A stretch of DNA of 34,291 nt, from contig UZAN01041995.1 of NCBI GenBank assembly GCA_900618425.1, positions 1 through 34,291 of the forward strand, given 5' to 3'. Positions 21,516 to 32,957 of the stretch are shown here, in pieces (the first letter of the stretch is position 1; every line of letters starts with the position of its first letter). The notes beneath the pieces are model-generated. The model made no database searches and had not been told where the DNA came from. It worked only from the letters and a program-made list of their open reading frames with translations. The position numbers were made by a program, and so were the translations under genes. Source of the stretch: Echinostoma caproni (taxonomy: Eukaryota; Platyhelminthes; Trematoda; Plagiorchiida; Echinostomatidae).

Positions 21516-21982
21516 NNNNNNNNNNNNNNNNNNNNNNNNNNNNNNNNNNNNNNNNNNNNNNNNNNNNNNNNNNNNNNNNNNNNNNNNNNNNNNNNNNNNN
21601 NNNNNNNNNNNNNNNNNNNNNNNNNNNNNNNNNNNNNNNNNNNNNNNNNNNNNNNNNNNNNNNNNNNNNNNNNNNNNNNNNNNNNNNNNNNNNNNNNNNN
21701 NNNNNNNNNNNNNNNNNNNNNNNNNNNNNNNNNNNNNNNNNNNNNNNNNNNNNNNNNNNNNNNNNNNNNNNNNNNNNNNNNNNNNNNNNNNNNNNNNNNN
21801 NNNNNNNNNNNNNNNNNNNNNNNNNNNNNNNNNNNNNNNNNNNNNNNNNNNNNNNNNNNNNNNNNNNNNNNNNNNNNNNNNNNNNNNNNNNNNNNNNNNN
21901 NNNNNNNNNNNNNNNNNNNNNNNNNNNNNNNNNNNNNNNNNNNNNNNNNNNNNNNNNNNNNNNNNNNNNNNNNNNNNNNNNN
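21516..21982. other. Assembly gap, 467 N
   Basis: Unsequenced gap. Open frames that appear to cross it have no meaning. Confidence 1.
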
Positions 21983-24290
21983 GAGGAGAGATAACAGTGA
22001 AATGCAAGAATGATCGCGTTTTATTCAAACGTGTGTTGCGTAGAGCAGATGAGAATTGCTGTGATCCTTATTCAAATATAAGCCATAACCTGCGGATTCG
22101 AAAATAAAATCCGCACAAATAACATCTGTCGCACAAACTGATCGGTATAAATGCGTTCATCGCGGGGTGGTCTTTCAAGAGGCTACCGCATTGCGGACCA
22201 TAAATCGAATAAGCTCAAGGTTCACTTTATTAATTGATACTACGCACTATTTCATACTCCACTAGCTAGATACGATAACTGAGCCCTCNTCTCAACTGCG
22301 TTTTCTTTCAAATAAGTCACGTTTTCTCGGACACAAGAGAATGGAAGTAGAGGAGTTAGAAAACAGCTCGAATTAAATTCCCTGGCGGATGATCAAGAGA
22401 TAGAGAAGTCGGTGCTTCCAGTGGTTAACTGGCATCAAGAGATGTTATCTTGCCAAACAAATCAAAACTAGAATCATCATTATCTACTCTGAAAAATGTA
22501 GTCTGCATTAGATTAATAAGCTTCTCCTATCGAATGCGATATGAAAGAAAGCAAAACAACTTTTCGCAATAGCTTGGTCTCAAAGTAACTTCGGTTAGTA
22601 TAAAATCTAGCCTGAAACTTGTCCTACTATGTAGTTATTAATAAGCAAATAGAACAGTGATTATCCCTTCTTTCCGGTGATCTCCATGGATCGTAGAAAC
22701 GCAAAACAACCCACTTTGCATAAAATCAGCAAAATTTCGGGTTTTCCTTTGCTGAATCCATACCACTGATCCTATCGACTTCATTGGGGATCTAACCCAA
22801 TAAAATTATATATAATTCGTGATATTATCCTTCACGCAGCACAGAACCAAACACAAACACACACACTATAACTGGCTACCCGAAAACTGATCTGGCGGAT
22901 GACGTATCTTAGCTACAACCAACAGGAGCAGCGAATAAGGGGAAAACTAAGCATGTTCTAGCATACCTACACACAATTGACCGAATTTCCATAATTAAAT
23001 GTCAACCACCATTCAACCCCAAACGCAGTCACTGGCAAATTAAAAACTTTGTTTCAGTATTTTTTCCTTTTTGTCGTGTGTTTTGCACATCCGCCAAACT
23101 CAATACTAAGGAAGGCAAAAGCAACGCAACGTCACACTCGAACTCCAGTCTATTTGTCAGTGGGTTTTTAAACATAAATAAGGTTCACGTAAACTGTACA
23201 TGTGAATCGATTATCCCTAATTTAGCATACCCGTTCCGTATAAATGTTTCTCAGTTTTGTGCCTCTTTGTACATCCTTGTCGGAGTCTGAAATCTGAAAC
23301 GGTACTCGGTAGGTACAGGATACAGAGATTATCAAATAATCAATTTTAACAAATATAAATGCGAGGACAGAACGGGTTTCCTTGGCCTTCTTTTCTCGTT
23401 ATTAAATGTTCAGATGTAAATCGTTTTCTTACGACCAATGCAAATCTTCTATTTAAGAACTCTACTGGAGGATGACCTCATTGAAATGTCCAGTTAGTAA
23501 AAAGAAAAAAACATTCCGATGAGTCACTATTGATAAATTTGCTAGCGAGAATAAATTCAAGGGTTAAATTGTAGTCGGGGTTCTGTCAGCCATTCTGTCG
23601 GTTTGCTGTGTTGGCAGAATCTGTTCAGGTCAGCAGATGGTCAACATTTTCCGTATAGTTTCGGTCCCAACACGGAGACCTGTCTCAAACCAAGCAGCCG
23701 CTTTTTCTATCTTTTAGGCGTTATCTCCGGATTATCAAACAAAACCCAGTTACGGACAAATGCAAGCCACAAATTTGCCTCCCTGGTCTTGTTCCGGGGT
23801 GTTTCATAGCTGTTTTTCATGCACCACCCGGGGTGAGAAAAAGCCTGAATCTCAAGAATTAATTCGTCCTCACAGATCCCATTGGCATAATTACCACGTC
23901 ATTTGTCCAATGGACTGTTAAGAAGGTAAATTATAGCAGATTACCCTAAATCATGGAACTAATTGCGCGCGAGATATATTCAGGAAAGAGTTATGCAGGT
24001 TACCTACTGCAAAAACTAAAAGTTATTTTCCGCAATAACCGTTTTAGCATTCTGTCTTTGTTTACTGTTTCTTTTTACATGGACTTTTATGCCACCGCCC
24101 TCACAAATAAGGTATTTACATTTATGAAATTACTTGACTAATATATTTGTTATATTCGACCAAAAAAACGGAAGACAGTTTGAAGGAACCATGAGTCAGG
24201 CTAAACGACCTCTCAGATAGACCATCAGTATGGCACCCCAACATTCCGAACATCATCGTGATCTTCCGTTTGCATAACGGTTTATGATTC
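21983..24290. other. Gene-free AT-rich stretch
   Basis: Several short frames (23078-23290, 23603-23809, 23953-24141, all +) lack domains, signal peptides or consistent splice sites. One N occurs at 22289. Confidence 0.5.
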
Positions 24291-24294
24291 TCCT

Positions 24295-24633
24295 AATTGC
24301 CGTTGACTAGAATTTGGGTCTCATTTCTGGAGTAAAGTGAATGTTTAGAATTCATTGAACCGAATATTTTGCTAGATCGGTTTATTTCAATAATTCCGTT
24401 CACCTGTTAAATCAAATTTCTGGTTGAATATACACTTTATGTGCAAAGACATTCATCTGTGCGCATAAAGTGCAGATTTAACCATATAACTGACTTCTTT
24501 CCGATTTGATTTAACATGTGAACGGAGGTAGTGAAACAAACTGATCCAACAAAACGTTGAGTTCATTGAGCTCTAAATATTTAATTTGCTCCGGAAATGA
24601 GATTCAATTTCTCTTCTCGTCAGGAACGGAATT
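24295..24633. repeat. Long imperfect inverted repeat (foldback element)
   Basis: The left arm runs from 24295 to 24445 and the right arm from 24460 to 24633, around a loop of 14 bases (24446-24459). Over the best-aligned gapless block (left about 24320-24417) roughly four in five positions match, and many mismatches are C/T, which still allow G-U pairs in RNA. The apex stem (24433-24445 with 24460-24472) has one mismatch in 13. The outer ends pair AATTGCCGTT with AACGGAATT. No target-site duplication is evident. It is consistent with an old foldback or MITE-type element or a hairpin RNA source. Confidence 0.8.
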
Positions 24634-24639
24634 CACTGT

Positions 24640-27600
24640 GTGACCGAGACAATGAATAGCCGACCATTTGAGGTAAAGACGAACATGAAAAATGAAATAT
24701 CACAGAACGAAAGCTTCTCAGCTCAGCTTCACAGTCCCATTAAAAATAATTACATAAAACATTGGTTAATGTCAGTTGCAAAAAAGCAGCACACATTCCG
24801 AAGTAACAAGTGCCAAGTTACCGTTGAATGAACTTCTATGCATCTATGCATCTTATTGCAAAAAAGAGAACACAGAATTGCCGAGAGACTATGAAATGAC
24901 CACATGAACTTGAACCAGTGCATCACAAATATAACAGAGAGTTATAGACAAAGATGACATCACTGTACAGTGCCTGAAGCGCTTTTTGCTTTAGAATGTT
25001 TGGCATACGGTTAAAGGGCAATCAAGCCACATCGATATAGAAAGTTTTACACATCATACCACTTCAGTTAAACTTTGTGACAAATCTGCTTTCCTCTTCC
25101 TTGCTCATTCACATTAAACGTTTGAGTTTATTGAACGTAAATGTATACCTGCCCAACATATTACAAGTCTATTGAAAAGTGATGAGTAAATAAATATTCC
25201 TTAAACCTTGGGTATACTTAAAATTGACCGCGTATGGTCGTTTATTCCTACTGATTGACTGGAAGTGGATAATAAATATGAACCATTACTTTAAATCACC
25301 TCAAAATAAGCTTTCTTCCATTATTTTTCTCTGCTTTATTTTCTTGGCTTCTCGAAGCCCATTAGTTTATCTTTCCTGAGGTTAGTGTCCGCTGAGCCCG
25401 ACCATGTTAGTTGGGGTAGTTCTATCGATTAATGACTCAAGCCGATGGTTGCAAAGATACTGTATCGTTGATTTATCCCATAATCACTGAATAATCCAGA
25501 AATTGTTTTTGATTTCTCCCACAAGCATGCTTTACAGAGACTGAACTTTCCGAATGTGTGCCAGGTATATTACCTAATTCCAACTCCCCAACATTTCAGT
25601 CTCCTACAACGTTTTCTGACTCAGTGTTGTGTCATTGTCTTCTAGTGAAAAACGTTTGTTTTTGTACTGAAATGAGAGGTCGAGGTTTATAGTAGGATTA
25701 CAATACCATGGGCAGTTAGCTCATTTGAAGTAGTTGGAAAGCCCTGACGCAACTAAGAAGTCACTCAGGATACGGAATGGCGATGATGGCGATGATGAGA
25801 ACATTCGGCGCCATGGGCGCATTCGTTTCTCTGGAAAGTGGTTCATGATGAGCCACCGTTTTGCAACTGCAGTGCTTTGCTTCGAGAATCAGGTATTTTT
25901 GTTTTATTGTGAAGCAACCCTCTTGCCTTCTACATCTAATGCAAAGGTATTCTTTAGCCGGAGTGTGGTTAGCAGTGAGAAACTTCAACCAACTTTGTTT
26001 TATGTCAAACCTTTGCCTTCCAAGCTTCATTTATGTAAAACTTATAATAGAAATGTTATCTATTCACCTGTTTATTTATCTACGTCCATAACTATCAACC
26101 CATTTTTCATTCAACCTAAAAGCTTTTTTATCTCCTTCATCTGGTTTATGCCAAAAATTTGTTTCTTTGTTTTTGACTATCGTGTGTTTCCCAGTTATCC
26201 ACATTCTAGCCCGGTAATTACTTGAAAACTAAAGATTGCATTATGTACTAGGATAAACTAGCAAGGACTTGTTGATGGGCTGACGAGTGACTTGATCAAT
26301 CCGTTTCATCTTTCTCGATTCAGTCAACACTCCCCCCCACCCCGCAGACATGGCGCCATGAATATGGGGCAATATTTTAAACCTTTGAACAAGTTTAACT
26401 TATTATAGGCTTAAGCGTACAACCCTGTATGTTTGTCTTTTTGAAAAGTGGAGTATCAATTGTTGTATATATATGTACATATTCCTTCCAGAAAGCTTGT
26501 TGAAAACACTTTCGGAAACAGTTCCTTAAAATAAAATTATACCAAGAACGCAGATTCATCCCAAAACTTGTAGCATGCTTCCTGGCGTATGCATGACGCA
26601 AAGTGGAACAGAATCACTTGGCACGTTATTTCAGTTCCACTTATCTACTTTTGTCGACATACTGGCATCTATCCATTGACATTCGTCAAACAATTGGTTG
26701 AGTAAATCGTCGATTGATTGATATCAGTTGTCAAATGTGCACGAATCATTTGCAGATAAGTGATGAATTGCTAATGAACTTGCATGGGACCTCCAATTGG
26801 CATATACTGTTTCTCAAGGAGAAGTGTGGATGAATCACCTCATTGATTGATGATGTCCACACTTTGTGGACAAATATAGTTTTGTTTTAGAAATAGACCC
26901 AACATAGATATTATGTAATAGATCAACACACGACTGAGGTTGAGTGAATGATGGCTACCGAATGAATCTACCTTTCAAGTTGTAAACGGTGCCAAGTCCA
27001 GATCTCACACGGACTAAAATGAGGATGACTCCGAAGTTTCGAGGCAAAAGTAAGTGGATGATGCAGAGTGATTTGTATGACACTGAAATGAGTGTTAGTT
27101 GAATTTGGTTATCCCGAATTTACGAACACGGGGTGCGTTGCTTTGTAGATTATTCGGAAATCAATCCAGAATCGAGTCAGCGACAGATACAGTAACCTCG
27201 TCCATACATTGGGGGCCTTCAGGAATTCATCACACTATCTGTGGAGCCCTTACAACATAGCGGAACCATTCGGCACAGTTTGTCTGTCCCGTAGTGTACA
27301 TTTATTCTCAATTGCATATTAATGTAACGTAAACTATCATTAGGTCCGTGAAATACTAAACACCAACATTGAATCGGATACTGTTATTTTCAGTCGAAAT
27401 AAAAAAGAAACCTTCGAAATGAAATACTCAGCCTTTGACTTCTATCTACTCGCACAACCCTGAGATTGCTCATTCTATTGCACACTCGGCAAACCGAACA
27501 GACTCCGGGTTCATACATTCTAGCACGAATTTGGGGAGCAGGTTGACCGACCTGTCCTAAATTTGAATACCTGGACCAGTGTCACTGAAGACATGCATAT

Positions 27601-29175
27601 TACCACCGTGGCAACTGGCTCAAATCGAGGATAACCACACACACCAATACAAGTCTGTCTGGGATATCGTCTTCAGGGATTTTATCGATTCGTTTAGCCT
27701 GACACCCGCAATCTTCAGTCAAAAACCGAATCCTCCTAAATCTGTGCGACGGTTGTTAAGATCAATTCTTGGACGGGGCGATCGATATGCACTACTGATT
27801 AGCTGTAACAAGTGCACAACTTGAGGTTTTGGTGCTTTATGAATGTATGCTTCACCGGAACCTCAAGGGATTTTACGTGGAGACGACAGTTCATGCCTAA
27901 GTCCTTAAATTTGCTAATACTCATCTTAAATCTTATTCAGAAGTAGCTGTGAGTTAATAAGTTGAAAAAGTGCGCCATGAAGGTTTGCCCCTCCATGTAT
28001 GGAAGAACGTCTTATGCACAGGTAATTTCGAAATACCACAAATTTCGGGGAAATCTTTGAGATATATGTACTCTTATCGCCTATCTTACGCAATAAATCA
28101 ATAATCTACAGATTTATGAACTTCACCCCCGTCAGAGATGACGGAAGACGGAAGGGTTTACTACAACTATAGTTAGTCATACAAAGGATATTAGGCGAAA
28201 TAAATCAAAATATCGCATGTTTATCTTGAATGATCATGCTTTTTTCAAACCAAAGACCATCCCTACATTGATTTCATTCACCTGAGAACTTTTGCACTAT
28301 TTGAGCCATCACGAATTGAACCAAGGCATGCGAGATTTGAGACCCTGTAGACCCTACATATACAATACATTATGATCGGTCTGGCTTTATCTGTGAACAC
28401 TATCTCCCTCATTTACCTCCACATCTGAACAATTAGTGTCACCACTCAACCACTGAAAACAAAATAACGTTTGTTCATGGTTATTTTCTTCAGCTCAGTA
28501 ACCATTGTTTCTTTATCTATCACGTGACTTACTGTAGATACGGGATAGACTCAGATGTCTTCATTTTCTAGAGCCTCAGTACCCCATTTTCAGGGTAATT
28601 CACGGTTTACTCATCAAATGAACGATTTTGAGGGACGTGACAGTAGTCAACTTCGGTCTGATACTAACACTCATCTGGAATTTAGTATGATATAGCCTCC
28701 ACTGACAATAAAGTGACCTGTCAGAGAACATATTTGGAAACGGATCACTTAGAACTGCATCACCTATTGATGCAATGCAGATAATTACTCACTAGTGTCA
28801 CACACTTGTATAAACTGCCACTCCAAACGTTCGTGGGACCAGAAATACACATGCACAATTGATTGAGCCTTGGTTCACCTGAACAAAAAAATGAAGTGCA
28901 TGTAGTGTGGCGCGTGGATTCTCAAGTTCACGTCAGATTGTTTCAGTCAGAGCAAGATGGCAGTCATTCTGTCAATGATACTTTGTGGAGTAGACAACAT
29001 GCGCAAACTCGCAACACTAAAAGCTACATTCTGCGAGATAGAAAGTGTCATTATTTACCAATCTGGTGCAAGAGGGATAAGCTCCCTTGGGGCCATCACA
29101 AAACTTTCTGTGTGATTAATTTTGTTATGAAATACGACGGGAGAGAAGCAAATTTTCCTTACTCATTTATGCACT
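24640..29175. other. Long stretch without a supported gene
   Basis: The best candidate is a plus-strand block ending at a donor-like GAATCAG|GTATTT near 25890 (acidic IRNGDDGDDENIRRHG). Its acceptor is poor, and the opposite strand is equally open. Other frames (27579-27824, 28863-29192) have no true ATG, domain or splice support. A small hairpin lies at 26822-26864. Confidence 0.45.
26822..26864. repeat. Short inverted repeat
   Basis: AAGTGTGGA (26822-26830) pairs exactly with TCCACACTT (26856-26864). Partial pairing of ATCA with TGAT inside extends the stem. The right arm also overlaps a second small palindrome, TCCAC-N5-GTGGA. Confidence 0.6.
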
Positions 29176-29180
29176 ATTCT

Positions 29181-29934
29181 TTTATTAGTTAACCGAGTTA
29201 TGCTTAACATTTTTCATGCCTTTCTATTTACCTATGTTATTTGAGAAATAGATAAATATCAAAATTACTTGATCCATGCTTATACAATCACGTAAATGTT
29301 TGGCATCGATTGTTGACGTTTTTCCTCTGAAAAAGAGCATAAATATTTGGAGGATTAATTCCAGAATATACGCGGTACGTTGTGGCAAAAATAAACAACC
29401 TGTGAAGATACATTCAGCAGACGGGGCTGTCAGCAGCCGAAAATACTGCCCGCCGATAATGCATATTGTAGCGGTCCAATTGCCGTAGAATTATTTAGGT
29501 CTTGTCGTTCGAGATGCTGTATCCCGTCCAAAAGCACGCGACGACAGCGTACCGGGAAAACGTTTGCCGTTGGCAAAAATTGACACATTTCAACACGTAA
29601 AGATTTAAGCCTTATAATGCGACTTCCCGACTTTAATGCAATTATGATCTCTGTTTTTGCTACCAAAATATTTTAAACGCTGTGAAAGGTAAAGGTAAAT
29701 GGGGAGTAGTATTCGCATAACCACGGGGAAAGATAAATTGAAAAAGTAAAACTGTTAGCCTTATGATATTCATGTGTGCATTTCGAATGATCCTGAAACA
29801 GGGGGCAAGGACAAATACAGTTGCGAAAGTATTTAGTCGTCCCGATAATAATCTTCGCTGGCTAGCACGTGCATACCGGTCTCCGAACTCTCCGCGCCTT
29901 GTGTGCAGTCGCCTTCCTGGTTTGAGAGGATAAA
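29181..29934 (-). CDS. Candidate 3' end of a three-exon gene
   Basis: Three minus-strand blocks join with consistent phase. Exon 1 (29877-29934) follows a good acceptor (CTATCTGCTGACCTTCAG) and ends ACCG|GTATGC. It encodes FILSNQEGDCTQGAESSET. Exon 2 (29447-29650) starts after AAAAACAG, supplies the two bases needed, and encodes 67 residues, including LRVEMCQFLPTANVFPVRC, RRVLLDGIQHLERQDL and PLQYALSAG. It ends GGCA|GTATTT. Exon 3 (29280-29326) follows a strong acceptor (TATGCTCTTTTTCAG) and ends in a stop after SMPNIYVIV. AATAAA follows at 29181-29186. Weak points are the purine-rich acceptor of exon 2 and the fact that exon 1 can also run on to its own stop at 29833, ending LASEDYYRDD. The product is not recognised. 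Confidence 0.4.
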
Positions 29935-30138
29935 CTGAAGGTCAGCAGATAGTGTGGATACGAGGCATGAAGGAGTTCAAAGAGTTTTGAGTACGGTAGG
30001 TATCTCTATTGTTCCATGCTGAGGTCCAGAAGACCCTTTAATTGGTTGTTCGGAGACACTGAGGGACAAAGCCGCAACCACGCACAACGTTCTTGTCAGA
30101 ATGCTTGAAAATGTGTGAATGCGTAGCTAGTTGGAGTA

Positions 30139-30269
30139 ATGTGGGGGTTGAACATAGCGGTTTGTTTTGTTCTCTTCTTCCATTTACATCGTGAGCGCTG
30201 TGAGCCTGGCAGTATTCACGAAAGTTCACTTCCTCGTATTCCGCTGTGCGGCGACGCCGACGCCGATCG

Positions 30270-30303
<34 letters not shown>

Positions 30304-30360
30304 GTGAATGCGGCCATATGGATTAGAGAGTAGTTAAACGGCATCAAGAAAACAAATAAA
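30139..30360 (+). CDS. Candidate small secreted poly-aspartate protein
   Basis: A true ATG opens 64 codons to TAG at 30331-30333. Residues 1 to about 18 (MWGLNIAVCFVLFFHLH) look like a signal peptide or short membrane anchor. After a linker with three cysteines in total comes GDADADR and a run of Asp encoded by the GAT microsatellite, then EVNAAIWIRE. AATAAA lies at 30355-30360, 22 bases after the stop. Poly-Asp tracts can bind calcium, but no function is shown. The minus strand at 30038-30229 is also open (ending NVVRGCGFVPQCLRTTN), so the two readings compete. The poly-Asp could simply be a microsatellite inside a chance frame. Confidence 0.3.
30271..30300 (+). repeat. (GAT)10 trinucleotide microsatellite
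   Basis: Ten perfect GAT units, preceded by a GC-rich GACGCCGACGCCGAT stretch that itself repeats GACGCC. Confidence 0.95.
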
Positions 30361-30364
30361 CCCA

Positions 30365-31750
30365 GCGACATTTCTGACAGAAAAATAGTGAAGGAATAAT
30401 AGAATAAAGTTACCCTGTTTTCAAAAGAAGAGCTAAGACAGAAAAACCAAAATATGTGCAATGAACGAATTTCTGTCAACCGCGTACATAACAGATCTTC
30501 AATTTATAAAGACTGAATCAATGAGTATTTCGTCCGTAACTCTCTGAACGGTGATTGAATAATATTCGATAAATAAACCGAATATTATTGTCATCACTAT
30601 ACGGAATCTTTTCACTGATCACAGGAAAATAAAACGTTTACAAAAGCGTGACATTAAGAGTGAGATGTGTTTTTGCCTTCTTGTTCCTATTGTTCAAGAT
30701 GAAACTATTCGCTCTGAATCAGCTCACTACTTCGTCGAATTAATTGAAGACAAGCAACAAATCATTCCAATGGATTCAACAGTACTTGATCCAAAGGTAG
30801 ACAGTGGTCAAGGTAGGGTACACCACTCCATTTGTTAGAACCGTATGGTTAAACAGTCAATCACTGACATCGCCAAAGACGTGCTAGTTTATCTTGACAA
30901 TAAGAACCCGGGGCGCGTAGACTCCTCATTCACGTACTATCATACTTCTTGCGGGAAACAGTCACATTAAAGTTTCAATTGGAGATATGTGTTGAGATAT
31001 GATTGAATAGAGTATGGGATCAGCCTTAGAGGAATTCAGGATATAATTAAGCCATTTTCGGCTTAGTGTTGGCCAAATTACAGTAATATACATGGACATT
31101 AAAGTAAGTAGCTTTCGAGAAGAAAATGTAGCACAAAAAATAACTAACAATAATAAACATTACTGAAAACATTTTGAAACCAAATAGTAGACACGATATT
31201 TGACGGATTTTACAATGCAGGTTCATGAACCTCATATACACTTCAGGAGTTCTTCAGAAAACCCGATCTTGGTCATCGTTGTTTAGGCCTCAATTTTCGT
31301 CACTGAAAGATGGTGAAATGCATTAAAAGACATACTCAGTGCAGCTAAACCAGCATTGATTAACACATCCAATAATGAAACAAATCGCACGCGCTAGTCC
31401 CACTTGAGTCTGAGCACACCCCTCTGCTGTGTCATATATCAGCGATACAGTGAAATGAACTCTCTGAGAATTTGGATGTGACACGGTACAATTGGGGGGG
31501 GGGATGTGTGCAACAATTCAGTATGTGATGGACCTGGTTCACTTCCTTGTTGATTGTTCACCGACTAAACACTCCGCAACTCTGCACAATTTTGCTTCAC
31601 GCAATAGCCATTCCTACCGCAAACCTTTTTTCAGCTTGTTTGAAATTAAATGAACATATAACTCACTCATCAGTAATCTCATCGCCGCACACCAACGAAC
31701 AATGTAAATGAGCTTTGGACGCAATTTTAAAGAACGGGTGAGATATTGAT
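30365..31750. other. Gene-free AT-rich stretch
   Basis: Only short AT-rich minus-strand frames (30962-31241) are present, without support. A G10 homopolymer lies at 31494-31503. Confidence 0.5.
31494..31503 (+). repeat. G10 homopolymer
   Basis: Ten consecutive G in AT-rich surroundings. Confidence 0.9.
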
Positions 31751-31756
31751 ACATCC

Positions 31757-31859
31757 CTATGTTTGATGATATTTAACTAGTATTGGAAGTTCTACTTCTT
31801 CCTCAAAAGCCCAAATCTTTTGAATGTTTCGATCTTTGAACTGTACACTCCATAAACAT
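31757..31859 (-). CDS. Candidate terminal exon of an unrecognised gene
   Basis: A minus-strand block follows a pyrimidine-rich acceptor region (TTTCCCCATTTCCCTGG...GCTAG). It runs 34 codons plus one leading base to TAG at 31757. It encodes CLWSVQFKDRNIQKIWAF followed by EEEVELPILVKYHQT, charged and compact. No close AATAAA follows on this strand. It lies 330 bases downstream of the exon candidate at 32189-32364, but no strong donor joins the two in phase, so they may be alternative ends or separate genes. The family is not recognised. Confidence 0.35.
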
Positions 31860-31954
31860 CTAGCTTTCATGACCAGGGAAATGGGGAAACGAAATGGTTG
31901 GTGCTTTGTTTGCTCTTTACGCTGTGCTTGATGGTTTTTCAAGGCTGCAGTCTG

Positions 31955-32364
31955 TTTATTGATAACAGTATTTTTCTGAGTCCGCATTAACGTGTTACTG
32001 ATGTGACATAACAATATCAATGGTTTACGCCATCTTTTATCGAATTTACAATGGTGAGCGCAATTTTATGAAGACGAATGAGGTCAACGAAGTGTTTTCT
32101 GTGAATGAAAAAAGTAGTGAAAATAGGGAGCAGTATTGTAAGTTCCAATGCACTACTAATGGTGAAAGTGAAAACTCGATCAGTGCTCTTATTTCAACGT
32201 TTTTATGTCCCCATGTGCAGTGAGTGTATGTGCTTCGGCTAGATTATGTAGCAGGATGTCCACTGTGAACGGATGCACGAGACAATCAAACGTAGACCGG
32301 GGCTCGCGTGGGCTGGAACTTTTGACGAATGGGAGGTTTTCCATAAACAGACTTAATTGAAAAT
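31955..32364 (-). CDS. Candidate terminal exon with the strongest acceptor in the window
   Basis: The acceptor is TGTATTTTTTTCTCCCTTGCAG, a long pyrimidine tract. One frame is open from 32364 to a TAA at 32189: 58 codons including the stop, with DFQLSLFMENLPFVKSSS, then FDCLVHPFTVDILLHNLAEA. AATAAA on the same strand lies at 31955-31960, giving a 3' UTR of about 230 bases. A second frame from the same acceptor is also protein-like (SVYGKPPIRQKFQPTRAPVY) but stops after about 25 codons, with a weak donor (CCG|GTCTAC) just before the stop. Splice strength argues for a real exon; the reading frame is uncertain. Upstream exons above 32364 were not found. Confidence 0.45.
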
Positions 32365-32957
32365 CTGCAAGGGAGAAAAAAATACAAGCATAAGAAACCA
32401 AAACATTCAGTGAGACGTGAACATGACTCACATTCAAACTGAGTGGCAAGTTGTCAAGGATGTTACAACAGTAAAATGCATTCATGCTTGATAAACCCAT
32501 TGAACTAACTGACTAAATTTAGCACCTATAAAATGGTTACACTGTATAGATGTTATTCAGCACATGGACTATCGTAGTACCAGGCAACGCTTCCCCAGAT
32601 GTGTAAATTGCAGATAACCCATATGCGGGGTTTACAGTTGCTAGTGAAGTCAAATAGGGATAACATCTAACTTTCTAAAACCTTTTCAGTGAAAAAAATT
32701 GGATAGGGATTCATGAGCATATAATATTAATCGAAATGTAACTGCCGTATTCATTTAATTATCGGGGAACAACGATTTTCTCATACTAAGTGAAATGTAC
32801 TAATATTCAAAGAAATTCTTTCTGAAAACCACCGTTTTTTAGAGATTAAAACATTGAGTTCTGAGTTACCCTTGTGCATTTAAATTAGCTTGTAAACGGA
32901 ATGTTAGACTACAGCGTGTAACGAGAATATTGCTTATAAAATTTCATACATCGGTGT

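Noticed and set aside
21390..22028. Long ORFs on both strands across the N-run
   Set aside because: They exist only because N codons were read through.
24427..24490. The inner apex of the inverted repeat as a microRNA precursor on its own
   Set aside because: The pairing continues outwards for more than 100 bases on each side, so the apex is part of a much longer foldback rather than a typical precursor.
25734..26225. 163-codon plus-strand ORF and the opposing 89-codon minus-strand ORF
   Set aside because: The plus frame has no ATG near its start and becomes low-complexity aromatic/hydrophobic after a donor-like site near 25890. Both strands are equally open, and no acceptor is convincing.
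30216..30479. Minus-strand poly-serine ORF
   Set aside because: It is the reverse reading of the GAT microsatellite, with no other support.
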